NCBI RefSeq assembly: GCF_000226115.1
Contig: NC_016458.1
Location: forward strand, 1,860,001-1,924,000
Direction: 5' to 3'
Source: Thermothielavioides terrestris NRRL 8126
Taxonomy: Eukaryota > Ascomycota > Sordariomycetes > Sordariales > Chaetomiaceae
DNA length: 64,000 nucleotides
Made by a program: the position numbers and the translations under genes. The notes beneath the pieces were generated by a model that made no database searches, was not told where the DNA came from, and was given only the letters and a program-made list of their open reading frames with translations. Shown in pieces: positions 43,371-54,226 of this stretch (positions are counted from its first letter, which is position 1; each line of letters opens with the position of its first letter).

Positions 43371-43955
43371 ATGGAGCAACCATCGCCAACACAGCCCAAC
43401 AATGACTTCAACAACACGACGCCCACCAGTAGCAGCAGCAACAGCAGCACAACAACAACAACAACGAGGACAGCCTTCGGCACCCGCCGGGCAGTCAAGA
43501 ACCCGGCCTTCGAGGCCAAGCTGGCGCAGATGTCGCTGCAGCTGGCGCCGCTGGTGCAGCTGACGACGGGGCAGGTGCACCCGGCGTTCCCGCGCACGCT
43601 GCTGGCCTTCTGGCTGCTGACGGACGAGCAGCTGGAGTCGCTGGCGCACTTCTACCACCAGCGGACGCCGTGCCGCTGGACGCGGCACTACCCGTGCCCC
43701 GTCGCGTGGCCGCCGGGCATGACGCTCGAGGAGAAGCGCCGCAAGCTGGGCCGCTTCATCGGCCTGCGCGGCTGCGAGACCCCCATCGAGCGCCTCGTCT
43801 CCGACGAGGTCGCCGGCCGCCTCGGCCGCTCCGAGGACGAGATCTGCGAGGACGCCCGCCGCGCAAGGCTCGAGGGCGCCGCCTCCGGGGGGAGTGGTCG
43901 GAACGGGCAGCACGACGAGGTCGATGAGGTCCGCCGGAAGATGGGCTGGTATTAG
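43371..43955 (+). CDS. uncharacterised protein, 194 residues
   Basis: Single-exon gene. The first ~35 residues are Ser/Thr/Asn homopolymer runs. The rest is compact and looks conserved: NPAFEAKLAQMSLQLAP, HPAFPRTLLAFWLLTDEQLE, SLAHFYHQRTPC, HYPCPVAWPPGMTLEEKRRK, LGRFIGLRGCETP, RLVSDEVAGRLGRSEDEICE and a basic end RRKMGWY. GC-rich third positions in one frame support coding. The pattern resembles a short fungal family of unknown function seen in filamentous ascomycetes; no catalytic motif is visible. The ATG at 43371 is the first in frame. Confidence 0.8.
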   Translation: MEQPSPTQPNNDFNNTTPTSSSSNSSTTTTTTRTAFGTRRAVKNPAFEAKLAQMSLQLAPLVQLTTGQVHPAFPRTLLAFWLLTDEQLESLAHFYHQRTPCRWTRHYPCPVAWPPGMTLEEKRRKLGRFIGLRGCETPIERLVSDEVAGRLGRSEDEICEDARRARLEGAASGGSGRNGQHDEVDEVRRKMGWY

Positions 43956-44487
43956 AAGAGGGGCGGGGAGTTGGAGGGCGTGCATGGCCCCTTGAATGAT
44001 GTGCTTTTCTTTTGAGGCAAAGCGAGCGATGAGAATTTGTTTGGGGGGAACATTGGTTTTTGGAGACTTTGCATATCCTCTTTGGCATTGTCAAGGGGAA
44101 AATCAGCGATTACTGTCTCGTAGAGAAGGAGTAGGGGATCAAGGTTAACTCACGCTTGGATATTTCCTGCACGGACAGGCTATGAACTGATTTATACGGA
44201 AGGGGTGCACAAGCATGATACTCCTTCCACTGCTATCCTCTGACACGGCCCAGTGCCCCCCGGCCTCTTCCGCTCATCCACGAGCAAGCAGTCAGCGTCT
44301 GGATATCCCACCGCAGAAGAGATAGCAGATGCTAAGGCAAAACCGATTTATCATCCCAAACGCCATGCCACTATATGCGTAGAACGGCCCAAGACAACCG
44401 CGAAACGAAACCCCTTTTACTATACAACACCAATGCCGAAGACACCCAACTCTCGCGCTCTCTCTCCTCGGCAGCCCGCCGGGCGTA
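43956..44487. other. intergenic region between convergent genes
   Basis: About 530 bp between the 194-residue protein (+) and sec66 (-). Frames here are short and unsupported; presumed 3' UTRs. Confidence 0.55.
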
Positions 44488-45338
44488 CTATTTCTTCCCC
44501 TTTTTCTTCTTGGAAGCCCCTGACGGGGTGGCCGACGGTGTATCGGTGTCGACCAGGACGGGCTCGTCTTCGCTCCCGGCCTTGGCCTGTGCCTTCTCCG
44601 ACTCGGCGTCCAGCTCCTTCATGAAGTCCTGCTTGATGCTGGCCCGCCGCTTCTCCCACCATTCCTTGTCCTGTTCCGTCCGTGCCTCGATCTCGTCGAG
44701 GCGGTCGCGCAGAAGTTTGTTGGCGGCGATCTCGTTGGCGGACTGGAAGATGACCTGGCCCCATCCCGGAACGAGCGCATTGGCCTGGTTTTGGTCTCTG
44801 TTAACTGGAGTCCAGGTGGGAAGCGGGGGGGAGGTCGGGGACGTGAAGAAACTTCATACCTCCATCACGACGTCCCGCAGCTCGTCCTCCATTTCCTTCT
44901 CGGCGCGCTGAAACCGCTGCCACAGGTCGTCCCCCACGCTCCCGCGCTGCAGCAACGAACTGCAGGCCGCCTTGGCAGTGCGGATCTGGATGATGCGGTG
45001 GATGTCCTCGACGGCACGGCGCAGAAGGGCTGCCCTGATGACGCTATCGGGCACCTTGGGTGCCTTTTCGGACCCTTCCTCGGGCTCCATGTGTAGCAGC
45101 GACAGGTAGATGTTGCGCTGTAAGTGTGGACCAAACCATGGCGCGAGGTTTGCGCTCCGGACTGGCGCGAGAAAGCTGTTAGCGATTATGCCATGCATTC
45201 TGGCTGGGAGAGAGCAAGCCAGAAAAACTCACCCGCTTTCCTCTTGCGGTAGACTGTAGAGAAGGTCATGAAGGTGCCGACCAACACGGCCAGATAGGCC
45301 AGAGGGAGCAGGAGCCCCCTCCAGTTAACGTCGAACAT
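44488..45338 (-). CDS. sec66: Sec66/Sec71 subunit of the post-translational ER translocon
   Basis: Three minus-strand exons (45233-45338, 44860-45161, 44488-44784) with introns of 71 and 75 nt give 234 residues. The N-terminus is one transmembrane segment (LLLPLAYLAVLVGTFMTF) followed by VYRKRK, a signal-anchor layout. The cytosolic part contains APWFGPHLQRNIYLSLLHME, VPDSVIRAALLRRAVEDIHR, SSLLQRGSVGDDLWQRFQRA and ANALVPGWGQ, matching Sec66 of the Sec62/63 complex that imports proteins into the ER after translation. The C-terminus is charged and ends KKKGKK. The second intron has three closely spaced AG acceptors; only the last (before 44784) keeps the ANALVPGW frame. It is divergent from npl4. 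Confidence 0.93.
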
Positions 45339-46024
45339 GGCGCGCTCTCGAGTCTAGAGAGTCTAGACGTGCCACGGAGGTGTGACGAAGGCGCGCAACA
45401 ACAACAACAACAACAACAAGGAGGATTGTAAAATAAAAAGGAGTGCCGCAGTTGGCACCAGTGTCTTTGTAGCACAAAGCCAAAGTTGGGTTGGGCAGTC
45501 CGTGTGCGGTGTTGCCAATGCGGCCCTGGACCCCCGGCACAAGCCCTCGAAAGAACACCTGGACAACTTTTGGGTCTTGGCAGCAGTCACGGCCGACAAG
45601 GGGCAAGGCGCAAGGATGCAAGCATCCATTGCCGGCGGCCCAGCGCAGGGACCCCCCGACCCGACTCGATATCTCGATACCGTTATCATGCCCACGATAT
45701 GCATCTATCCCGGCGCAATGTGGTAGGTGCACTATGTACGCCCGCGGGAGGTGGGGCTGAGGGGCAGCTAGGTAGCCTGTATGACGAAGGCCCAGGCAAA
45801 AGACGAAGCTGCCTGGCAGTTCAAAGCTCCCCGAACGAGAGAACCTTCCCGTAACCGCATTTCGCCCTCCCACCACGGAACTGTCAAACGCCGCCGTCCC
45901 AGCTTCGGTGCAGGTGCCCTTGGGTCGTCACAAACCCTGACGCTGAGTCTCCCAACGGACTGCAGAAAGGTCAAACGGCAAAGCAAGCAGTTGCCGCAGT
46001 TCGATAATCGCCCCCCGGTTCACG
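45339..46024. promoter_or_regulatory. divergent region between sec66 and npl4
   Basis: About 690 bp between two outward-facing starts. A short (CAA)n tract lies at 45399-45418. The frame from 45781 that runs toward npl4 is leader in the wrong phase. No gene is supported. Both neighbours act at the ER (import and ERAD), so shared regulation is conceivable but untested. Confidence 0.5.
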
Positions 46025-48202
46025 ATGCTCCTGCGGTTACGGTCGCCCGATGGCATGTTCCGCCTGACGGTGGACAAGGACGACACTTTTGGCAAACTCA
46101 TAGACCAGGTACTGGAAGCAGAAGCACGGCGTTGTGGTGCCCTGCGCAGCTCGAGAGGCTAACAGCCATATGCACAGCTTGTCCCGAAGCTCCCCCCCAC
46201 AGTCGATCCCCAATCCATCACCCTCTCGAACCACCCCAGCAACAGCGCCGAGTCCAGGAAAATCGGCGAAATTTCCCAGTTCAAAATCAGCCAGGTCGGG
46301 CTAAGGCAAGCTTGATTGTTCCTGTACAACATCTTGGGCGGCTGATGCTGACAGAGGAGCGGCAGCCACGGGGACCTCATCTTCGTCAACTACCAGCACC
46401 AGGATGTCGTTACGAACGGCGGTGCAGCCGGCGATTTGCCCAAATCATCAGCAACACCGCTAGCGTCGTCAACGAATCGACTCAATGGGAAGCCGGTCCT
46501 GCCGACCGAGGACCACCCCATCGACCCGCCCCCGAACACTTCCGCCGAACGCATCAAGAACCCCTGGGAGGTGGTCAGGCAGTCGCCCTTGGACGACCGG
46601 CTAGACAAGCAGGATGGCAAGATTCCGAGGAAACGAGACCCCAAGATGTGCCGCCACGGGCCCAAGGGCATGTGCGACTACTGCATGCCTCTGGATCCCT
46701 TCAACCCTCAGTACCTCGAGGAAAAGAAGATCAAGTACATGTCGGTGCACGCCTACATGCGCAAAATCAACTCGGCGACCAACAAGCCCGAGCTCGGGAG
46801 CTCCTTCATCCCTCCGCTCGTCGAGCCCTACTATCGCGTAAAGCCCGACTGCCCATCGGGACACCCCCAGTGGCCCGAGGGGATCTGTACCAAGTGCCAG
46901 CCCAGCGCCATCACGCTCCAACCCCAACCGTTCCGCATGGTTGACCATGTCGAGTTCGCCTCGCCACAGATCGTCGATAGGTTCCTTGACGCCTGGCGCA
47001 AGACTGGAACACAGCGCTTGGGCATCCTCTACGGCAAATATCTCGAGTACGACGTGGTGCCGCTCGGCATCAAAGCGGTGGTTGAAGCGATCTATGAGCC
47101 GCCACAGATCGACGAGGTCGACGGCATCTCGCTCAACCCTTGGGACAATGAGCAGGAGGTCAACCAGGTGGCCAAGTTTTGCGGTCTCGAGCAGGTCGGC
47201 GTGATATGGACCGATCTCCTCGACGCGGGCAAGGGCGACGGGAGCGCTGTCTGCAAGCGCCATGCAGACTCGTATTTCCTCGCCTCTCAGGAGATTGCCT
47301 TCGCAGCGCGCATGCAAGCTCAACATCCCAAGCCGAGCAAGTGGAGCGACACCGGGAGGTTTGGTTCCAACTTCGTCACTTGCGTCGTCTCCGGCAACGA
47401 GAAAGGCGAGATCTCCATCGCCGCGTATCAGATGTCGAATGACGCCGTCGAGATGGTCAGGGCCGGCATTGTCGAGCCGTCCGCTGACCCCGGCCTGATG
47501 CTTGTCCGCGAAGAGGAAGAGGACGACGGGTCAGTGAGCAGGACACGCTACATCCCGGAGGTATTCTACCGCCGGATCAACGAGTACGGCGCGAACGTGC
47601 AGGAAAATGCGAAGCCGGCCTTCCCGGTCGAATACCTCTTCGTAACCCTAACTCACGGGTTCCCCGAGGCGCCGAAGCCGCTCTTCCAGGACAGCGGCTT
47701 CCCCATCGAGAACAGGGAGCATGTCGGAGAGGCTCAAGAGGTTTCCGCCGTCGCCAAGACCCTGAAGGTGAACCAGAAAGATGACAACCTGCACCTCTCC
47801 GACTTCCACCTGCTCTGCTTCATCCACCAGATGGGCGTCCTCGCCAAGGTACGTACCCGACTCCCTGCCTCGATAACAGCTGCAGATGGGCCTGACCTTT
47901 CCGTTTCTTCCCCTTTCCAGGACGAGGAAGCCCTCCTATGCCGCGTCGCGACCCAGCACGACCTCGCCGAGTCCTTCCAGCTGCGGTCGACCACCGGGTG
48001 GCAAACGCTGCACATGATTCTGCAATCCACTGGTGAGAGAAATCCCAAGCGTTCCCGACTCTCTGACGACGACGGGCTCGACAGGTCGTCGTCGACTCGC
48101 AGACTTGACCTCACCGACGCTCGAGAACGTCTTACTAAGCGTTTTGCTGCTGTCAGGCTGAACGGAGATTCCTCGCCGTCGCCCACTGCGCCGCTGGGCT
48201 GA
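46025..48202 (+). CDS. npl4: Npl4, Cdc48/p97 cofactor
   Basis: Four exons (46025-46108, 46178-46305, 46366-47848, 47921-48202) give 658 residues. The N-terminal ubiquitin-like UBX-type domain ([19 protein letters not shown] to [12 protein letters not shown]) is followed by the zinc-binding [12 protein letters not shown] (about 164), [15 protein letters not shown] and a long MPN-like Npl4 domain ([54 protein letters not shown]). Npl4 with Ufd1 recruits ubiquitylated proteins to Cdc48 for ERAD and other extraction. Intron 2 (46306-46365) must be a GC-AG intron to restore GLSHGDLIF. Intron 3 (47849-47920) is 72 nt, stop-free and in frame, so the open frame runs through it. No C-terminal NZF finger is present, as in other fungi. 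Confidence 0.94.
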
Positions 48203-48764
48203 AGGCCAGCCGCGCAGGGGGCGTCCTGGTGCTGGGGAGGATGGTATCGGATCTGAGGAGGGGTTTGCCCTTTGGTTGGTCAGTGGAAGGAAAACAGAGG
48301 GCCAGGAGAAAGCGGGCCAAGCATCTACGGGCATGGGTTAAATGAGGAGGGGGATAATCGACAACTCGGCAGGAGTTCTGGTTGCATCGGGAGGTAGACG
48401 ACCAAAACACAATGGTGATCCAGCACGAGGACTTACGTGGAGGGCGGGCTGTTCTTGAAATTTCGTGGCTCAGGACAGGCTCTCCTTTTTAAGAACTGAA
48501 GAGTGAGAGTCGAGGCTCTTAGTGCTTAATGGTGCTGGTGAATAACTGTGAGAGTGAGTACTGCTTCATCATGAGGTGGGTATTGGTCTGAGGGACATCG
48601 CGATGTCCGCGAGCCGCCAAAGCTTCACAAAACAAAAAGAAGCTCACGCTTGAGAGTTAAAATAGCACAGAACTGGTCGTTCTTACGGGGATGCATTTGA
48701 TGGATACTCAGCATTTCCCCCATCTTTCTCTTATTTCGCCTCCCCCTCCACCCTACTCTATACC

Positions 48765-48868
48765 CCCTTTTCTTTTCTTTTTCTCTTTCCTTTTCTTTTT
48801 CATACATCTTTCTTTTTTACAAGAAAAAAAAAAAAGGAAGAAGAAAAGAAGAAGAAAAGGAAAAAAAA
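48765..48868. repeat. pyrimidine tract followed by purine tract
   Basis: The plus strand is nearly all T/C from 48765 to 48820 and then nearly all A/G from 48824 to 48868. The halves are roughly complementary in composition, so a loose hairpin is possible. It resembles fungal promoter CT-boxes, but the abrupt strand switch is unusual. Confidence 0.6.
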
Positions 48869-49127
48869 TTCTAGCTTATCTCTCCCACTTCCATTGCGCT
48901 GCCTCTCCGTCTGCATCCCGCTCTTCATTTTCTATATTCCAAGCACCATTCCAATCTCCCGTCGTCCATACCGGTTCTTTCTCTTCCTCACTCAGAAAAA
49001 AAAAAAAAAAAGCAGCCTGCGTCTCCCCCGAGCAATCGGCAACCCGTTGGCCGGCCCGCCTTCCCTCTACGCCACTCTTAAGCACCCGGTACCGCATACG
49101 CGAAGCTACACCAGTTACGCTGCGACC

Positions 49128-49571
49128 ATGTACTATGCGTGGAATGCCTCGTACAGCACGTCAGAGCCAAGAAGAGGTCAAGGCAAGCGATGAGCCCACC
49201 GATTCTGGGTGCGCCGTTATGCCGCCAGCCCCTATACCATGGGAACCAGGCGGCGCCGGCGGGGGATGCCCTGCAGGACGAGGGCATACGCGAAGAGGAG
49301 GAGGATGAGGAGGCCGCGAGGATCGGGGGAAAGCGACCGCGCCGCCGAACGCAGCCACTCCTCTTCAGAGAGCAGCGACGCCGGCGAGTTTCCGATATCC
49401 CGCGCGAAGCTCCGCGCGGCGGCTCCTCCTGCTCGGCCGCTACCGATATTCAGCATGTGGAACGAAGATTGCGAGCTTGCTCGCCTGGTTCCTTGGCCAC
49501 GCCGGACCGCGAGGGACGGGGATGAGCGATATCCTCTCCGCTCACGGAATCGAGCCCCCAGAGCCGACTAA
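49128..49571 (+). other. doubtful open frame with in-frame TGA
   Basis: After a CT-rich leader-like stretch, ATG at 49128 in good context starts MYYAWNASYSTSEPRRGQGK and stops at TGA (49191-49193). The same frame then stays open to 49571, giving an Arg-rich stretch and then a coding-looking segment (SSSESSDAGEFPISRAKLR, PLPIFSMWNEDCELARLVPW, ERYPLRSRN). I found no intron that bypasses the TGA and rejoins this frame. It could be an unrecognised splice, a pseudogene, an error or non-coding. Confidence 0.3.
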
Positions 49572-50337
49572 GCTCTTAGTCTCGGCGCGTGCTGGGTGAG
49601 AACTCAGAGGTTCGCCATTGTGGCTTTCGCTTGTTGCTAGGGCCTCACCCTTCCTCCCCTTCGCCCGCCTTCTCCTGATCCATCCTGAGCGGCGGTCTTC
49701 GGGCTCTGCTCTGCAGACTCCCCCTATCTGTCGACTGCAGATCCATAGCCTGCGTAGCAGTTTCCGCACCTCATCCCCGAGCTGAAGGAAACGCGCATCT
49801 CCAAGGGGTGCTCACGCAGACCCATCAAAGCAGGCAACAAGTACATCGCCACAATGAGCGAAGCACTTGCCCGGAATGGACTGACAAGTCAACCTCTTTC
49901 TGGGGAACTTGCTTTTGAAGAAAGCAACGCGGTGTAATTATTTTCAACGGTGGATCAAGGAGCACCCTTCTTCCCTGCCCTCTGAACAAAGAAGCGGAAG
50001 GAAGCAAGTTGGATATATCCTGTGTATTAAACTGGTGATGAACGACGTACAAAAAAACCTATGGGTATCCGCTCTCCGACCTGCCAGGGACTACACCCTC
50101 GGCTCCCTGGACTGCTGACCACACATCACCATTCAATACGCTAGATTGTGGCCATGTTCACAATGTTCCTCGCCGAAACTAAAAAGGGAACTATATGATA
50201 AACGCAAAAATGCAAAAAGCAGAGAGACCTTCCCTGCTGACATCCAACCCCCCTTAAAACGCCGCCAGCTCGTTGTTTTTCCGGTTCGGAACTCCGCAAA
50301 GATCGCAAGATGAAATTCAGTCAAGGAACCATCATAT

Positions 50338-53300
50338 CTACAAGGGCTTGCCGCCAATGAAGTCAGACCACCTGCGGACCTCGGACGGTATACCCTCGGG
50401 GCGAGGCAGCTTCTCGCTCATGCACTGAGCAAAGAGCATGGCAGTCTGCAGAGCGCACACGTCAGCCTCGATAAAGCCACGCCATTTACGGGGAGGAGAA
50501 GACCAACCTGAGGCTCCATGAACAGCGGGACACCGAAGTCGACGGCATTACGGCGCATGACATAGTCGACGTCCATAACCGTCTTGCCACGGGCTTGCGC
50601 CAGGTTGAAGACGCCACGGATGTCATACTTCTTGAACACCTCGCGCAGGGCACGCTTGTCTTCCTTGGGGAACTCAATCACCTCGACATTGATCTTGTGC
50701 TTGCTCGTCGACTCGAGGTGCTGCTTGACCTCCTCGTCGGCGGCATACAGCTTGTAGCCGAGAGGCGCGAGGTAGTCGACCACAGTGGTAAGCCAGCTCT
50801 TGCTCAGCTCGCCGCCGAAGAGGAGACCCTCGCCCGGCTCGGGCACGCGGAAGTTCATAGCCGACTGCATCGATGTCCAGTACGCTTCGACCAGGTCCTT
50901 GCCGAAGCAGGCCATCTCGCCAGTCGACGCCATCTCAACGCCGAGGAAAGGGTCGGCGCCGGCGAGACGCGTCCACGAGAACTGTGGCACCTTGGTGGCG
51001 AGGTAGTCGCGCTTGACCGCCATCAGGTCGGTCGGGTCAGGGACTTGCTTGCCGACAAGCGCCTTCGTCGCAACGTCGATGAAATCCCTACCCAGCACTT
51101 TGCTGACGAACGGGAAGGAGCGGGAAGCCCGAAGGTTGCACTCGATCACCTTCAACTCAGGGGCCCCGCCATCCGGATTATCGGCCTTGATGATCTGCAT
51201 GTTGAATGGGCCGGTGATCTTCAGGGCCTGGGCAATTTTCTGGGCGATCTCCTTGACGCGCTGCATGGTGGTCTCGTCCAGGCTCACGGGCGGGAGAACC
51301 AATGTAGCGTCGCCGGAGTGGACGCCAGCCTGCTCGACGTGCTCACTGACAGCGTGGAGGATCAGCTTGCCGCCGGATGCGACGCCATCCACATCAATCT
51401 CCTGAGCACCCTCGATGAACTTGCTGATAACAACGGGATGATCGGGCGAGACATTGGCCGCAGCCTCCAGCTTGTCTTTTAGGTCCTCCTTGCTGCGAAT
51501 GACCGTCATCGCAGCGCCAGACAGCACGTAGCTGGGGCGGACAAGGACAGGATAGCCCACCTCGTCAGCGAACTGTTCAGCCGCCTCAATCGAGGTGAGC
51601 TCTTTCCAGGCCGGCTGGTCCACGCCAATGCTGTCAAGAATCTCGGAGAACTTTTGTCTGTCCTCAGCCCTGTCAATGTCACGGGGATCCGTTCCGAGAA
51701 CCTTGGCGCCACCCGTCTCCTGAAGGCGGAGAGCGATGTTCTGGGGCAGCTGACCACCGACAGAGACTACCACGCCGTTCGCCTGCTCGAGCTCGTAAAT
51801 ATCCATGACGCGCTCGTAGCTCAGCTCCTCGAAGTAGAGCCTGTCGGCCTCGTCATAATCAGTGCTCATCGTCTCAGGGTTGAACTAAGGAATGTTAGCA
51901 TTCTGTCTGTCCAATTTCCAGAAAATCGAAGGAACAAAAAAACAAAAAAAGGAAGAAAGAAAAGGAAAGCGAACAAAAGAAGGAAAAGAAAGAAGGAAAA
52001 GGTGGGAGTCGGGCCAGGGAAGGCAGAGATGGAGGGAAAGGCAAAAGAGAAATGGCTTGACTGCGATGGATAGGGGACCATCTCATACTTACGTTGATCA
52101 TGACGGTTTTCTCGCCCATGTTTCTCAGGGCACGCGTGGCGCTGACAGCACACCAATCGAACTCGACAGAACTACCGATACGGTAGACGCCGCTGCCCAG
52201 AATGACGGTGCCATTGTCCTCGAATGTGACGTCGTGGGACGAAGCGTTGTAGGTGGTGTAGAGGTAGTTGGTATCGGCGGGGAACTCAGCCGCGAGGGTG
52301 TCAATCTTCTTGACCCACGGGCGGATGCCAAACTCCAGTCTACGAGCGCGGACCTCGTCCTCGGTGCTGCCGACGGCTAGAGCAATCTGCTTATCGGAGA
52401 AGCCCATCTTCTTCGCCTTCAAGATGTGCTCCTTCTTGAGGCTACGCAGGCTACCGATCTGCTGAAGCTCCTTGGTACAGTCGACTATGTTCTGTAGCTT
52501 GTACAGGAACCACTTGTCGATCTTGGTCAGCTCGTGCACTCGGTCGACCGAGTAGTTCTCGTGGAGCATGGCCTGGCCGACAGCCAGCCAGCGGCGGTCG
52601 GTGGGGTTCTGCAGTTCGTAATCCAGGTCGGCAAACTTGTCGCCCTGAAAGCCGATGAAGCGAGGGTCGACCTGCCTGATGGCCTTCTGGAAAGACTCCT
52701 CAAACGTGCGGCCGATGGCCATGACCTCGCCCACCGACTTCATGGCGCTGCCAATGTCGCGCTTGACATGCTGGAACTTGGACAGGTCCCACCTGGGAAT
52801 CTTGGTGACGATGTAATCGAGCGAGGGCTCGAAGTTGGCCGTGGTCGTCTTGGTAACGGCATTGGGGAGCTCGGGCAGGCTGTGGCCCAGGCCGATCTTG
52901 GCAGCGGTATAGGCCAGCGGGTAACCGGTAGCCTTGGAAGCCAGGGCAGACGAGCGCGACAAGCGGGCGTTGACCTCGATAACCCTGTAGTCGAGGCCGT
53001 CGGGCTGCAGCGCATACTGGACGTTGCACTCGCCAACGACGCCCAGGTGCCTCACGATCTTGATAGCGGCGGAGCGCAACATGTGGTATTCCTCGTCGCT
53101 CAGGGTCTGGCTGGGGGCGACGACGATGGAGTCACCGGTGTGGATGCCAAGGGGGTCGAAGTTTTCCATGTTGCACACCGTGATACAGTTGTTATTCGCA
53201 TCACGAACGACCTCGTACTCGACCTCCTTCCAGCCCTTCAGCGACTTCTCGACAAGGATCTGGGGCGAGAGGGTGAGCGACCGGGCGGCCATGTTGCGCA

Positions 53301-54226
53301 GCTCCTCCTCGTTGTTCGCGAAGCCCGAGCCCAGGCCGCCTAGCGCGTAGGCAGCGCGGACGATGATCGGATAGCCAACTTTGGAGGCGGCCTCAAGCGC
53401 CTCGTCGACTGTGTTCACAGCAATGGACTTGGCAATGGGGATGTTGATCTCCTCAAGCGCCTTGGCGAACAGGTCTCGGTCCTCGCTCAGCTCTAATGTC
53501 CTCACGCTGGTGCCGAGCACTCTGACGCCGTACTTCTCGAAGAGACCCAGCTTCTGCATCTGGACGCCGAGGTTGAGGGCCGTCTGGCCACCGAAGGACA
53601 GGAAGATGCCGTCGGGCTTCTCCTTCTGGATGACGTACTCGACATACTCGGGGGTGATGGGCAGGTAGTAGACCTCGTCGGCGAGGACGTGGTTCGTCTG
53701 GATGGTGGCGATGTTGGGGTTGATGAGAACAGAAGCCACGCCGGCCTCCTTGAGGGCCTTGAGCGCTTGTGCTCCTAGATGGGCGGGCTCGGGTCAGCCT
53801 TCGCGCGCGCGCCTTCCATTTGCCCTCGTCTGACTCATTCGTTCACCGCTTGGGGATGGGGGCAGACATGGCAGACCTACCCGAGTAGTCAAACTCTCCA
53901 GCCTGGCCAATGGCGAGACCACCGCTGCCGATGACGAGAACCTTCTTGACGTCAATAAGTTCCTTGGGTTTTATCACTCCGCTCGAGAGGTAGGCCTTCG
54001 GATCGGGAGCGGGCTGCGCAGCACCGGCGCTCAACCGAGCGGCGGCGGCAGAGAAGAGCCGTTTCTGGCTCAGCTTGGGCCCGGGGACTTCGGCCTGGGC
54101 GCGGAAGATGCCATTTTTTGGCACACCAGATGTCAAGGTCCTGAGCTGGGGCGACGAGACCGGGACTCGGCGACCATGACGGAGGACGGCAGGAGCGCGG
54201 CCCGCCTTGCACACGGCCGACAGCAT
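50338..54226 (-). CDS. arg-3: arginine-specific carbamoyl-phosphate synthase large chain, mitochondrial
   Basis: Four minus-strand exons (53881-54226, 52093-53774, 50508-51884, 50338-50445) give about 1170 residues. The first ~70 residues are Arg/Ser/Ala-rich ([30 protein letters not shown]), a mitochondrial presequence. Two homologous ATP-grasp halves follow ([40 protein letters not shown]; then [37 protein letters not shown]), an oligomerisation region and a C-terminal MGS-like domain. Absence of fused dihydroorotase/ATCase and the presequence point to the arginine pathway enzyme (yeast Cpa2, Neurospora arg-3), which works with a small glutaminase chain. Introns are 106, 208 and 62 nt; the 208-nt one is the longest in the window. 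The last exon is only 108 nt and encodes the end (FIGGKPL). Confidence 0.96.

Larger units (their letters stand above)
48203..50337. other. 2.1-kb mostly non-coding region
   Basis: It lies between the 3' ends of npl4 (+) and the carbamoyl-phosphate synthase gene (-). It contains a strong pyrimidine-then-purine tract (48765-48868), a second CT-rich leader-like stretch ending in an A run (48960-49010), and a doubtful coding frame at 49128-49571. No RNA gene or mobile element is recognised. Confidence 0.5.
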
